From Monarcha castaneiventris obscurior (lineage: Eukaryota; Chordata; Aves; Passeriformes; Monarchidae): 64,000 bases of DNA. A model generated the notes under the pieces. That model was given only the letters and a program-made list of their open reading frames with translations. It was not told the origin of the DNA and ran no database searches. The stretch lies in assembly GCA_026261815.1 (NCBI GenBank), contig JAMPIT010000549.1, positions 310,001 through 374,000 on the forward strand. The letters run 5' to 3'. Below are positions 12,677 to 22,526 of the stretch, piece by piece. A program made the translations under genes and the position numbers. Positions within the stretch are counted from its first letter, which is position 1, and every line of letters begins with the position of its first letter.

Positions 12677-12738
12677 CAGCCCCTTCCACTGCTACGCTGT
12701 CCCCATGGAGGCAAAGTGTATCCTTACATCCCAACTGG
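12677..12738 (-). mobile_element. Old CR1 LINE, continuation right of nested LTR
   Basis: Continues the CR1 that stops at 11997: CAGCCCCTTCCACTGCT, then CTGTCCCCATGGAGG and TATCCTTACATCC match the next part of CR1 (read on plus as GGGCAACCTGTTCCAGTGCT, then the CTTCCTAACATC block). Similarity fades after about 12738. Confidence 0.75.
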
Positions 12739-13313
12739 TGATTCCAGAGCATCCTCCACCAAGAAATTAGAAGGAATAAAAGGTTCTGGTTGCTGGGGAA
12801 GTTGCTCCCATCAGCCCTGGACACCACAGGTCCCTTCTGACAAGACTACAAATTCCCTGAAGGATTCCCGAGCACGGGTCACACAGGTCATGGATTTGTC
12901 ACTGCCACACACCCCAGCCGTGCTCACAGCAAATAATTATCATAATTATTAATGACTTTCACTTTAGTGAATGGCAAGCAACAATATGAGCTGGCATGAA
13001 AGCTGCCAGAAAGAAATGGAAATCTGAAATACCTGTGAAATTACTGAGTAATATCGAGGTAAACCCAAGGGAAAACATAATGCAGGTAATGGTGTTTCTG
13101 CAAAGTGAATTGAATCACATCCTAGACCAATGAACTTCTACTAGGGAAAGAAACAAATCCGTGCTGCTGTAATCTGTGTAAGGTGAAAATGAGAAACATA
13201 AACACAGAACAAACAGCAGATGTGAAAAGTGAAATCATACAAGATGGAGACAGGTAGAGAAGAAAAGAGGAAAATCTCATTAATAACTGATTTGGTTTTA
13301 AATAATTACTGTG
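12739..13313. other. Unique noncoding DNA
   Basis: No gene or repeat recognised between the nested cluster and the next CR1. Confidence 0.5.
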
Positions 13314-13440
13314 AGGTTGGAACAGGCTTGGAGCAACTTGGTCTGGAGGAAGGTGTCCCTGCCCGTGGCAGGGGGTGGAACAAGATGAGCTTTAAGGTCT
13401 CTTCCAACCCAAACCATGCTGGGACTCTACGATTCTGTGA
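13314..13440 (+). mobile_element. CR1 LINE, 3' end
   Basis: Starts GGTTGGAACAGGCTTGGAGC, passes GGAAGGTGTCCCTGCCCGTG and GGTGGAACAAGATGAGCTTT, and ends CTTCCAACCCAAACC plus GATTCTGTGA. About 127 bases of the 3' untranslated end, well conserved. Confidence 0.93.
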
Positions 13441-14584
13441 AATAAAAGAAAAATAATTGATCTCCTCTTCAAGAAATGCTATTTTTAAATGCATCTCTGG
13501 TTCTGTTTTGAAAACATGCAGCAAGTTAGAATTGCCTGGAATGGTTCCCACAGGTCCTGCTGCTCTGATGGTTTATTAAAGATTACAGGGAAAGAAAAAC
13601 TTGTTATTCAACTTCAAGGGACACCAGTGCTGATCCTGCTGTTGTCTAATGCACCATTTCATGGCCTCCTGTATCAGATCTTCTCTTCTGCAGAAGGAAA
13701 GGACTGGGGCCATAATTTAATCCAAAACCCCCAAATCCACTTCAGATTTCAGGGTAAATTTTCTTTCAGAACTAGTGATGATAAAGAAAAATGCAGTAAC
13801 GGTTCATTTACCAGCAATAAGGCATAAAAATGTAAATATATAAAATATAAAATGTAAAGTATAAATGGATACATGGGCATAAACTTGGTACAGTGAAATA
13901 ACAGGGTATTAGGAGTACAAACATGCTTCAAAACGTGCACATTTTGTCTCTTACACTGGACCCTCTTAGCAGGGCACTGGACAGAAGATTTGGCTAAACT
14001 GAGCTTTCATTTTGGCCGAAGTGTGTCTGAGGAAGTCCCCAATTTTGGAGTGTCCAAAGAGGGTCCTAGAAGGTCTGCAGGAGGACATAAATCCACCCAC
14101 ATAAATCTGCTGTCTAATTAGTCTCCACGCAAAATAAAAGCTACCACAGAGGTGGCAAAGGTGGAGTGGTACAAATTTTCCTCAGGCAGAGAGTGAATCC
14201 GTCAGTGAACTCCTTGAGAGAGCTTCCACAGGGCTGTGTGGGCAAAATTGTGGCAAGAGGGCTTCAGCTGATGAAAAACAGCTCTGCCAGTACATGAGGT
14301 AGGCTCTAAACCAGTACTAGTGCTCACGAAAGTGCTCTTGAAATCATATCATGAATAATTATATGGAAATATCAGCTTTAGTGGGAGTTCAGCAAGCAGG
14401 TATTACGCGAAAAATTAGGAAAAGAATAAGAGAACAAGAGAGAAGATATCATTGTACCACCGTGTAAAACCACAGGGCCATAAAAGAGGTAAAAATAATG
14501 AATGTAGAACAGGAACAAATATGACTTCAAGAATAAAATTTAATCTATTTCATTCTGCAAATGCATACATTAAATAAACTGAGA
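13441..14584. other. Unique AT-rich noncoding DNA
   Basis: No gene found. The 13826-13870 stretch is A/T-only-like with repeated AAATGTAAA and ATATAAAAT words. The open frame at 13489-13827 has no recognisable domain. Confidence 0.5.
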
Positions 14585-14858
14585 TTCTTCTGCTTGGGAA
14601 AGATATAAAGGAAGCTATGGAGAAGACATTAACAAAATCTCAAACAGAAAGTGAACAGGGACCTATTTCTCAGTATTTCTTAGAAGATAAGGAACAGAAA
14701 ACTTGCAGTGAAACCACAGCATACGAGTTCTAGAACCAACAAAAAGGAAATAACCTCTGAATTTCCTTATCATAGATGCCTTGGATACCAACAGTGTACT
14801 GAGGGAAATACAACAATTAGAGACATTTATAGAAGGAGGGTTCACTGAAGATTACTTA
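14585..14858 (+). mobile_element. Ancient CR1/L3-like LINE 3' region, highly degraded
   Basis: Weak but collinear matches to the end of old CR1/L3 elements. TTCTGCTTGGGAAAGA lies at about 14588-14603 (the Phe-Ser-Leu-Gly-Lys-Arg region of ORF2). It is followed by AACAGGGACCTATTTCTCAG and TAGAAGATAAGGAACAG (the arm usually reading ACAAGAACAAGGGG). Last comes ATTAGAGACATTTATAGAAG with GGGTTCACTGAAGATTA (usually ACATTTATGGAGGA...GGTCCATCAATGG). Order and spacing support one element. No frame is intact. Confidence 0.5.
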
Positions 14859-14880
14859 ACACAATAGCAACTTACTTGGC

Positions 14881-14932
14881 TATTATTATGCTATTATTAT
14901 TATTACTATTACTATTATTATTACTATTACTT
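14881..14932. repeat. (TTA/CTA)n microsatellite
   Basis: About 50 bases of trinucleotide period, mostly ATT with ACT interruptions. It produces a spurious poly-Leu open frame at 14876-15169. Confidence 0.93.
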
Positions 14933-16721
14933 TATAGTGTTATGGAAAGATGGCTTTTAAATCACGTTCCAGGATACTCAAAATACTTTTTTAAAATGAA
15001 AAGCTCTCCAAACCCAATAAAAATTCATATTATTTGCTATGTTCTTACATTTTTTTTAGAGAGTCTTTTTGTGCTCCAAATAACACATTTACATTGTCAT
15101 CTCTCATTTACATTTTTTTTGACAATTCTTTGCACTCCCTCTTCCTCAACAGGACAGGGGAGAAAATAAGACTAAAAAGCTCATGGATTGACATGAAAAC
15201 AGGGAGACTGGGAGAAGGACTGGTATACTGGGAAAAAGACTTGCATCAAAATAAATTTAAGCCTACTCCAGACTGAAAAGGACAGGACCTCAATCATGTC
15301 CACCCAGCAAGTGTCTCAGGATGCTGAGGGCTTTTCACAGCCTCTACCAAACTCTTACATTTCTCTCCAGGGTTGTTTCCCTTTTTGCCAGTGTCGTTTT
15401 TGAAGTACAGCAATTTCTGACTCTAAATTACATTTTTTTTTAAGTGTGATGAAAGGGCTGTTACAGAAGTTCTGTACCATGTAAGTCCTTAATATCGGGC
15501 AAGCATACCAAAATGTCAATTATGAAGTTAATTAAATGTTAATTATAATTGGCAGCCACACAAACTGTCTCACTGGTGGAAAAAACTTTTACATTTTGAT
15601 GGTGAGGAAAACAGGCAGAATTTTACTTCACCCTCTTCATTCCAGTGCAGGAGAAGCAGCACGTCGTGGCCATTTGTGGATAGCATTGGATGATCAAACT
15701 TCATCGTAAATCAGTTCCCTGAAATTCCTTTCCCTCTCATCCTCAGATCAGTTAGGAACAGGATCTTTTCCAGAGCTGCCTTTGTCCCCTGTGCTCTCCA
15801 GCTCGGAGGTTGTTCCTGGTGTTTTCTCCTTTGTGCTGCCATTATCTGGTGGCTCAGAAGAACCAGTTAAAGCTTGGGCAGAGCTTTCTGGGGGTCACTG
15901 TGGGTACCAAACCTGTCGGGTGCAATGCCTCAATTTACCAACCTGAAATGACTGTGAACTCTGGAAGTCTCTCTTTCAAAATGGGATGCCTTCACCCTTA
16001 AATAATGTATTTATTTATATATTCATATGTGGTTTATTTATTTATTTGTTTATTTCATTTTGGTTTTCTGTATATTCCACTGGAGATGAACACACTCAGA
16101 AGAAAGAATTTAATTTGTCAGCTCTTGTTCATACTGAAATTTTAATTGCTTGCCTACCTAGGCCAGATTTAAATGAGAGAACATTCTTTTCGTTTTGTCT
16201 CTTTGACAGACAAAGGATTGCTGCCTGATTGCTGGATCAGGAGTGTTGCAGGAATTAAAAGTCCAGAGTTACTCTTGGTCTGTAGTCCTAACCTTGCAGC
16301 CATCCAGACTTCAGACCAAGAGCCTGTAAAGTCCCTTTTCCCACACGGGTACAGGAATGGACAGGGAACAAAATCAGGTCAAGGACTGGCAAATTAAATT
16401 TCTCTTCTTCAATAAGAAACACACTGAAGTGATAATAGATATTATAAACAAATGTGGTTTATGGCTTCAAGGACCTCTGCTTTTTTTTCCCTGATTAATT
16501 AGCAGTCTTTAGAACATTACTTTTTTTTTCTCTGTGTAACAGTATCTCCCTATGCATTGCTCTGTAATGCATCAATCAGTTGCAATTAATTACGTCTTCT
16601 AGGAAAAATATCAATAACCAAATCAGTAATAAATGTTTTATGACATTCATTGGCCAGATTTGATGACAAAAATAGGTAGATTGAGTTCTACATTGAATCA
16701 CAAACCATCAAATTCCAGATA
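14933..16721. other. Unique AT-rich noncoding DNA
   Basis: No gene or repeat family recognised. A TTTATTTATTTGTTTATTT run lies near 16030-16055. Confidence 0.5.
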
Positions 16722-16800
16722 CTCAAGGAGTGTCCAAGGCCGGGTTGGATGGGGCTTGGAGTGACTTGGGATGGTGGAAGGTGTCCCTGCCCATGGCAGG
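16722..16800 (+). mobile_element. CR1 LINE 3' fragment, 3' tip missing
   Basis: GTGTCCAAGGCCGGGTTGGA, GGGGCTTGGAGTGACTTGGG and GGAAGGTGTCCCTGCCCATG are canonical CR1 3' sequence. It ends abruptly at CATGGCAGG, before the TTCCAACC block and octamers, and joins sequence in the opposite orientation. Confidence 0.9.
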
Positions 16801-16856
16801 ATCTCCAAAGTTTCCAAAGCTTCTCCGAGCAACCTGTTCCAGTATTTGACCAATAT
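16801..16856 (-). mobile_element. Old CR1 LINE internal fragment
   Basis: ATCTCCAAAGTTTCCAAAGC, then TTCTCCGAGCAACCTGTTCC and AGTATTTGACC match the CR1 interval usually read as TTCTCTGGGCAACCTGTTCC, minus orientation. It lacks its own 3' end, so the element was broken by rearrangement or by the neighbouring insertion. Confidence 0.7.
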
Positions 16857-16882
16857 TATTATGAATTTTATATATATATTTA

Positions 16883-17125
16883 TATAGAATCATAGGATCA
16901 CTGACAGGTTTGGGTTGGAAGGGACCTTAAAGCCCGCCCAGTGCCACCCCCTGCCATGGGCAGGGACACCTTCTACTAGCCCTGGTTGCTCCAAGCCCCA
17001 TCCAACCTGGCCTTGAACACTGCCAGGGATCCAGGGGCAGCCACAGCTTCTCTGGGCACCCTGTGCCAGGGCCTGCCCACCCTCACAGGGGAGAATTTCA
17101 TCCTAATATCAAACTGAAATGTCCC
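16883..17125 (-). mobile_element. CR1 LINE 3' end, about 240 bp
   Basis: The plus strand opens with ATAGAATCATAGGATCA, then GGTTTGGGTTGGAAGGGACC and CCCTGCCATGGGCAGGGACA, CAACCTGGCCTTGAACACTG, GCCACAGCTTCTCTGGGCAC and AATTTCATCCTAATATC. All the expected 3' blocks are present. It faces the plus-strand copy at 16722-16800, giving an inverted repeat of roughly 55 bases with about 140 bases between the arms. Confidence 0.95.
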
Positions 17126-17825
17126 CTCTTTTTATTTGAAGCCACTAGATATTATACATGTATCACTCTGTATTACAGTAGATATTACCTGTGTTACAAT
17201 ATTATCTATATCAGCTTCCTCTGTCTCCAGAAGTGTCCATTGCCTTTTGTCTCACCACCCTGCACTGCCAGGAGGAACCTCACTGTAAATTCTGTCTGCC
17301 TTCCTTGTGGGTGGCTGAAGAAATGCTGAGACCTCTCCTAATCCTATCTCAAGATCACACAAAACCATTTCCCTCAACCTGCCTTCAGGTGTCACCTGCT
17401 GCAGGTGGTGAGTCTGACTGACCAGAGATTCCATTTTTGCCACTGGAAACTTCAGGTCAGAGGAAATCTCCCCTGGTCATCCCATCCTTCCAAAGAGGAC
17501 AGCGAGAGGCCTCGCAATGCCAGGAGGAAATGATCAGACCCTGGGAACACCAGGATTAGCTCAATTGTAAAAAGGCTCTTCAGATTTTTTGATTGCCTTG
17601 GGTTTAAGGTCCCTTGCCCTTCTGACATCCTTTTAGATGCCAGAATGGGTTTTTGCTTTGCAATAACCTGTAGAAATATTACGTTAATATGTTTAGATTT
17701 CTACACAGTAAGAGGTGACTGTAAGAAATCATATAATCCATGGAACTGACAATTTTAGATGGGAATTTTCAGCAGGTGCCCTTGAGAGGGGGAACAGTGA
17801 CTGCCAACAACATGAATGAGTTCTC
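17126..17825. other. Unique noncoding DNA
   Basis: Nothing recognised. A short frame at 17063-17329 begins inside the CR1 and is not a gene. Confidence 0.5.
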
Positions 17826-17905
17826 AGTAGTTAATTCCAAATTTTGAAGTTAATTCCCATTTTAAGTAGTTAATTCCAATTTTTAAGTAGTTAGTTCCAG
17901 TTTTT
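17826..17905. repeat. Four-copy imperfect tandem repeat, unit about 20 bp
   Basis: Units built on AGTAGTTAATTCCAATTTTT occur four times. The second lacks the AGT step (AAGTTAATTCCCATTTT) and the fourth reads AGTAGTTAGTTCCAGTTTTT. A small local duplication rather than a known transposon. Confidence 0.85.
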
Positions 17906-19858
17906 GCAACTTGAGCTGCAAGTCTGTGAGAGCAGGATGTGTAAGGACTCTACACAGCAACAGAGTGATAAGAAGGGTTGTTTTTTGCTAAAAGGAATTC
18001 ACATTTTGTAGATTTTTCTAGTGCTGTGGAATCCGTAGTTGATTTAATGCAGCAGCTGAAGTTCAACCAGTTAATGTCTCACTGACTGTATATTGAAATT
18101 TCGAGGGTTTTTTGGCTTCTAGACTCTTCTAGCCATTATGTTAAACTCTCCATAACCGTGGTAACATTTTTAATGAGACTATCAGCTTTGTGATTTCTTC
18201 CTGTGCTAGAGACCAATTATTCAGGTATGTAAATTTATATTGTGTAACTTTGCTTTTCTACTGTTGAACTCCTTTCTTTCTAAGACTTTTTTCAAGATGG
18301 ATTTTTGAGAGGATTTAAATGCTCTTTTTTTGGTTTCCAGGCAGTTTGAAAATATTTTAAGCTGGAATTTGCCATAAGTAAATATTCACTTCTTTCTCAT
18401 GTGAAAGAGGTTTTTCATAGAGTGTGCCTAGAGCAGACTGACATTTCATGAGTGATGATTGTCTGGTTTATTTGGGCATTTTTATGCTACTGACACATGT
18501 CAAATAAAATCAGAGGTTCTTCTATCTTTACAGCTATTCTTGGAAAAAAAATAGAAACAAAAAACCACCTCCCAGATTTCCTAGTTACAGTTCTCCATCT
18601 ACGTATTTTGCAGATGCATTCTGAACTATGTTTTGACAGTGTAAGATTTCAAGTTTTTATATTTGAGTATTTTCTGCAGCCCAGTGCTGCAATTACAGTG
18701 TCATCTAAGACTATGTGACACCTAGAATATTAAAACTTAACTTTAGGTTATGAGTTCCCTCTGAGTTTTTAAAGTAATTCCCAATAAATTTAACATGACT
18801 TCCTGCCAAGATAAGACCAGCAGCATTTGCTCCTTGCATTTGGTTTATTATTGGATATTAATGAATATCTCTGTTGCTGTCTCTCCCAAGAAAATTCTAT
18901 GGTATTATTAAAATACAACACTACCTGTTTCACTGATGTGTTTTCTTGTAATTCTACTGAAGAATAAACACATCAGCTCCTCTATTTTTCTTTATTACAT
19001 TGTACTTTCTGTAAATTACTCTGCTGTTCTGCTGAGAAAATTTTTAATCCAGAAACAAGCTCAATAACAAATCTTACCCTTGTTTACTCAAGCACTGCTG
19101 AATTTGCAACACTGTAAAAATAAAAAGCTTACTATTATTTAGTGCAGATAGAGATGATGCCTTGTGTTGCTTTCTTTTTATTTTACTGGAGGTGAAAATT
19201 CAGGTGAGTGTGGACTTTATCATATTTCACTGAGTTATGAATCAAAGGGACATCCTTATTTTACAATACTGCACTGAATCAGCTCTGTAAACACAGAAAA
19301 CCACAGGAAAAGCAGGACCCAATCCTCCAAGGGAAGATTTGGGGTCTTACACCTCGACTTTCACAGAACTCCTGAGTTCCTGCACAGGAAGGAAGAGGAA
19401 TTACCCTGTAATAATGGAGGCACCTCAAAGGAGCCCTCAAATTCCCTGGGAATGAGCATAAAATAAAGATGCTCACGTTCTTTTGGCAAACAATCTGTAA
19501 TTTTTGAAGATCAAGCTGAGTTTCCCTCATAACTGGGTCTGTTATGTGACAACTGGTTTAAGCACAAAGGCTGCTCAGCCAAGGAGGATGAGGAGGGCTG
19601 TGGTGAAGAGGGGCAGAAAGTTGGTCCTGAGGCAACAGAGTCAATTCTTATATGTATAAAAACTTTGTAGCTTTTTATATCTTTAAAGCTATAGCTGGAA
19701 AGCCACAGCTCTGGCACCGGTCCCACCCTGCTTTTCCATGTCCATCTGCTGTGGGACACCACAGCCACATCACAGCCACCCTTTGTTCCTAAACCAGTGG
19801 CATTTTGATTTATCAGTTCTGCCTTTAGCCCTTACAAAAACACCTTGCTCATGTGATG
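17906..19858. other. Unique AT-rich noncoding DNA
   Basis: No gene or known repeat recognised. Open frames at 18497-18718 and 19279-19530 carry no domain signature. Confidence 0.5.
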
Positions 19859-20285
19859 TGATGCCTTAGGTTTTAACTTTTATATTTTTGAAATTCTGTA
19901 CTGCTTAGAGTGTAACTCTGAAGTTCCTTGTAGCCTGCAATTTCTGCTCTCTCGTGCAAGATAGACATAACAAAGCCTCTCCAGGCTTTGCCTTCAAGGA
20001 CAGCCAGGCTCTTCTAGGCCCAAAATGTGTAAACCAAAGACTCTAAGGGGGGAGCAAGCTGAGGGGAGTTACATCATTGAACTGGGGCTTTAATTGGAGA
20101 ATTAACTGTGGTATGCAAATGAACCAAACCTATAAAGGTGTGAAGAACTCGTGACTTGGGGTCCATTTTTGGAGGCAGCCTCTGGCTCCCCCAGGGTGTA
20201 CCTTGAAGGCCCTTCAAATAAACACCTATCTTTATTCCCTTACTCTTGTCCAGTCTCTGTTTCTGGGTGGCTGGAGAAGGCATCA
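19859..20285 (+). mobile_element. Solo LTR, endogenous-retrovirus family A, copy 1
   Basis: 427 bases bounded by perfect 7-base inverted ends (TGATGCC...GGCATCA) and flanked by the 4-base duplication GATG (19855-19858 and 20286-20289). A 4-base duplication is typical of class I (gammaretrovirus-related) elements. The octamer ATGCAAAT is at 20113-20120, a TATA-like TATAAA at 20131-20136 and the polyadenylation signal AATAAA at 20217-20222, the layout of an LTR promoter. No internal viral genes adjoin it, so it is a solo LTR left by recombination. Relative to copies 2 and 3 it lacks about 12 bases near 20154. It is close to copy 3 (by eye a dozen or so substitutions plus the gap). Short frames over it are not genes. 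Confidence 0.93.
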
Positions 20286-22433
20286 GATGCATGAAGAAAT
20301 GGTAATTTGAACCTGATGTTTTCAATTTCTAATGCACCACTTATTCCCTTGGGGTTAATTTTGGTAGGGAAATCTTGCCCAAACCTTCAGAGAGAACACC
20401 CAGGCCTAATTATTTTTGCCAACTGAAGCAATAATTTTTCATCTCTGCCTTTAATAAGAAAATTATGAAGAACTAGTTAACAGCTTTAAAAATCTGTAGT
20501 AAAGCATCTCGTGAATGAACTGAGAAAGTTTGTGTAAATTTTTACTCTTTCTAATGTGTGCCTCTACAGCAAATGAAGGTGATAAGATTGTGGCTGTTTT
20601 GGGTTTTTTTAAGGAGTCAGGTGCTGTTTATAGTGGTCTGTGCAAATTACTACAGATGACATGGATGAGAATCCTAATTTTTCACTTCTCTTTGCAGATA
20701 TGTAATTTACCAGCCCTGTTCTATTTTGTATTATAACGGCTCTGAAAAAGGTTATCTTGGGAGGTGCCCTCTTTAGGGTACACTGCATCAACATGGAATT
20801 AATTTGGTGGTAAAACAGCAGAAACAGTAGCATTATTAAGCATGAAAAACACGGAGTTTTAATTACCAGACAGAACTTCCTTTCACTGGCTTCATTTCCG
20901 AGTGCACAACTTTTGTTTAACTGCAGAAGAAAAACGCTGGCGTAAATCAATAATATATTATATTCATATCATCAGTCTGGAATTCAGTGTACATTGAAAC
21001 TTTCAAAAATCATTCCCCTTTCAGTGTGAGAGCACAAATAACTTCAGAACAGCTCAGAACAGAACACAACTGGTATTGGGGCTCTTTGGAAATTACATGC
21101 TTTAGAGTGAAATTAATTAGGATTGTCTTCTTCGGTCCCTGGCTCTTCACATATTTAGGTACAACAGTGTGTAAAGTGATACTCCCATTTATCAGCTATT
21201 TCTACTTAGTGCCTTCCTCCCTCTTCTTTTGGGGAGGATCCAGAGGGGAGGAGTGGATAATTGTTATTTTTATAGCCAGGAATTCTTTTCTTCCTCTCCT
21301 CCTCCTCATCCAACTCCTGCAGGGCTGCTGGAAGGGAATTTCAAGCACCATCACCTCAGCTGTCTCCTTTCCTTCCTTCTTTCTATCCTTTCTTTTTGGA
21401 ACAAAACCCTTGCAATCATAGAAGTGTTTCTCCCAGTTTTGTTTGCTTTTGTTTTTTTTTAATATCTCTGCTTGTTAAGCCACTTTTGGTCAAAGGTTGT
21501 AAAAGAATTATTACATTTCTTTACATTTCTCACTTGCATTAACATGATGTTGATTATATGATGCCCCTTTTCAAGCCAAATGGTTTTCTCTGGCAGGTTG
21601 TGGGCAAACTTTGATGAGCTATTTTCCACACAAAACAGAAGAACTTTTTATTAATTTTTGGTTTTAATTTATTTTTCTTAAGGGGGGGAAAAGTTTTAAA
21701 TTAACTACCAAACAGAAAAGCCCATAGGAACTAAGCATAAATTACTAATCTACTGGTTTCTAAGAATTGCATTTTGTAGGCAATTTGTTGAGAGGCCTTT
21801 GAGAATTTTGTTATTTATAAGAATGTTACAGTTCATTTATATTTTATGCAGACATAAAAAAAAAATCTTATTCCCAATAGTCAAAAAGGGAAAAAAAAAA
21901 AAAAACAAACCACAAACCAAACAACTCACCCACTCCTACTCCTCCAGGCAACTTATGGTAATAGTATCTTGTGTATTCCTAATTTTAATAAAAATCTACT
22001 GAAAACTGCTTGGTTTGCAGCCTCAGAGCTGGTATTCTAACTTTACTGAATTTACAAAGATTATGGTAATTGGTTAATTTCTCTGGGAGGGAGGGTTTGT
22101 TTCATTGCTGTATGTTGGGCTTGGATTCATTGTTCTGGAGTTTGTTATATTTTGGTTTGTGACAGAGGCTGCCACCAGAATTCAGCTCTTCTGGCTTTGC
22201 TCTCAATATGCAATATTTCTCATGTTTATATATATACTAATAGCAGCTCTTTTAAATAGAACAGAAGTAATAATGGGAAAAACAGTCTTTGCAGCATCTC
22301 TGCTGATGGTTTTAAGGTCTTTGATGCCTGTAGGTCTTAAAGCACAACCAAGGCAGTGTCCTGAGCTCGCTGGGACGGATTAAATTCCTTCCCAGCTGTC
22401 TGTCCCTGTGCTTTGCTTTGTGTCTCAAAAATT
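20286..22433. other. Unique AT-rich noncoding DNA
   Basis: No gene. There is an A-run near 21888-21905. Open frames at 20609-20950, 20987-21421 and 22105-22383 are hydrophobic or low-complexity and resemble chance translation of T-rich DNA. Confidence 0.5.
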
Positions 22434-22526
22434 CCACCCTCACAGGGAAGGATTTCTTCCCCATATCCCATCTAAACCTTCCCTCTGTCAGTCTAAGGCC
22501 GTTGTCCCTTGTCCTGTCACTACAGC
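22434..22526 (-). mobile_element. CR1 LINE internal 3'-region fragment
   Basis: CCACCCTCACAGGGAAGGAT, then TTCTTCCCCATATCCCATCT and AAACCTTCCCTCTGTCAGTC, then CGTTGTCCCTTGTCCTGTCA, match the coding end of CR1 ORF2 in antisense. Both the 3' tip and the upstream part are absent. Confidence 0.88.
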
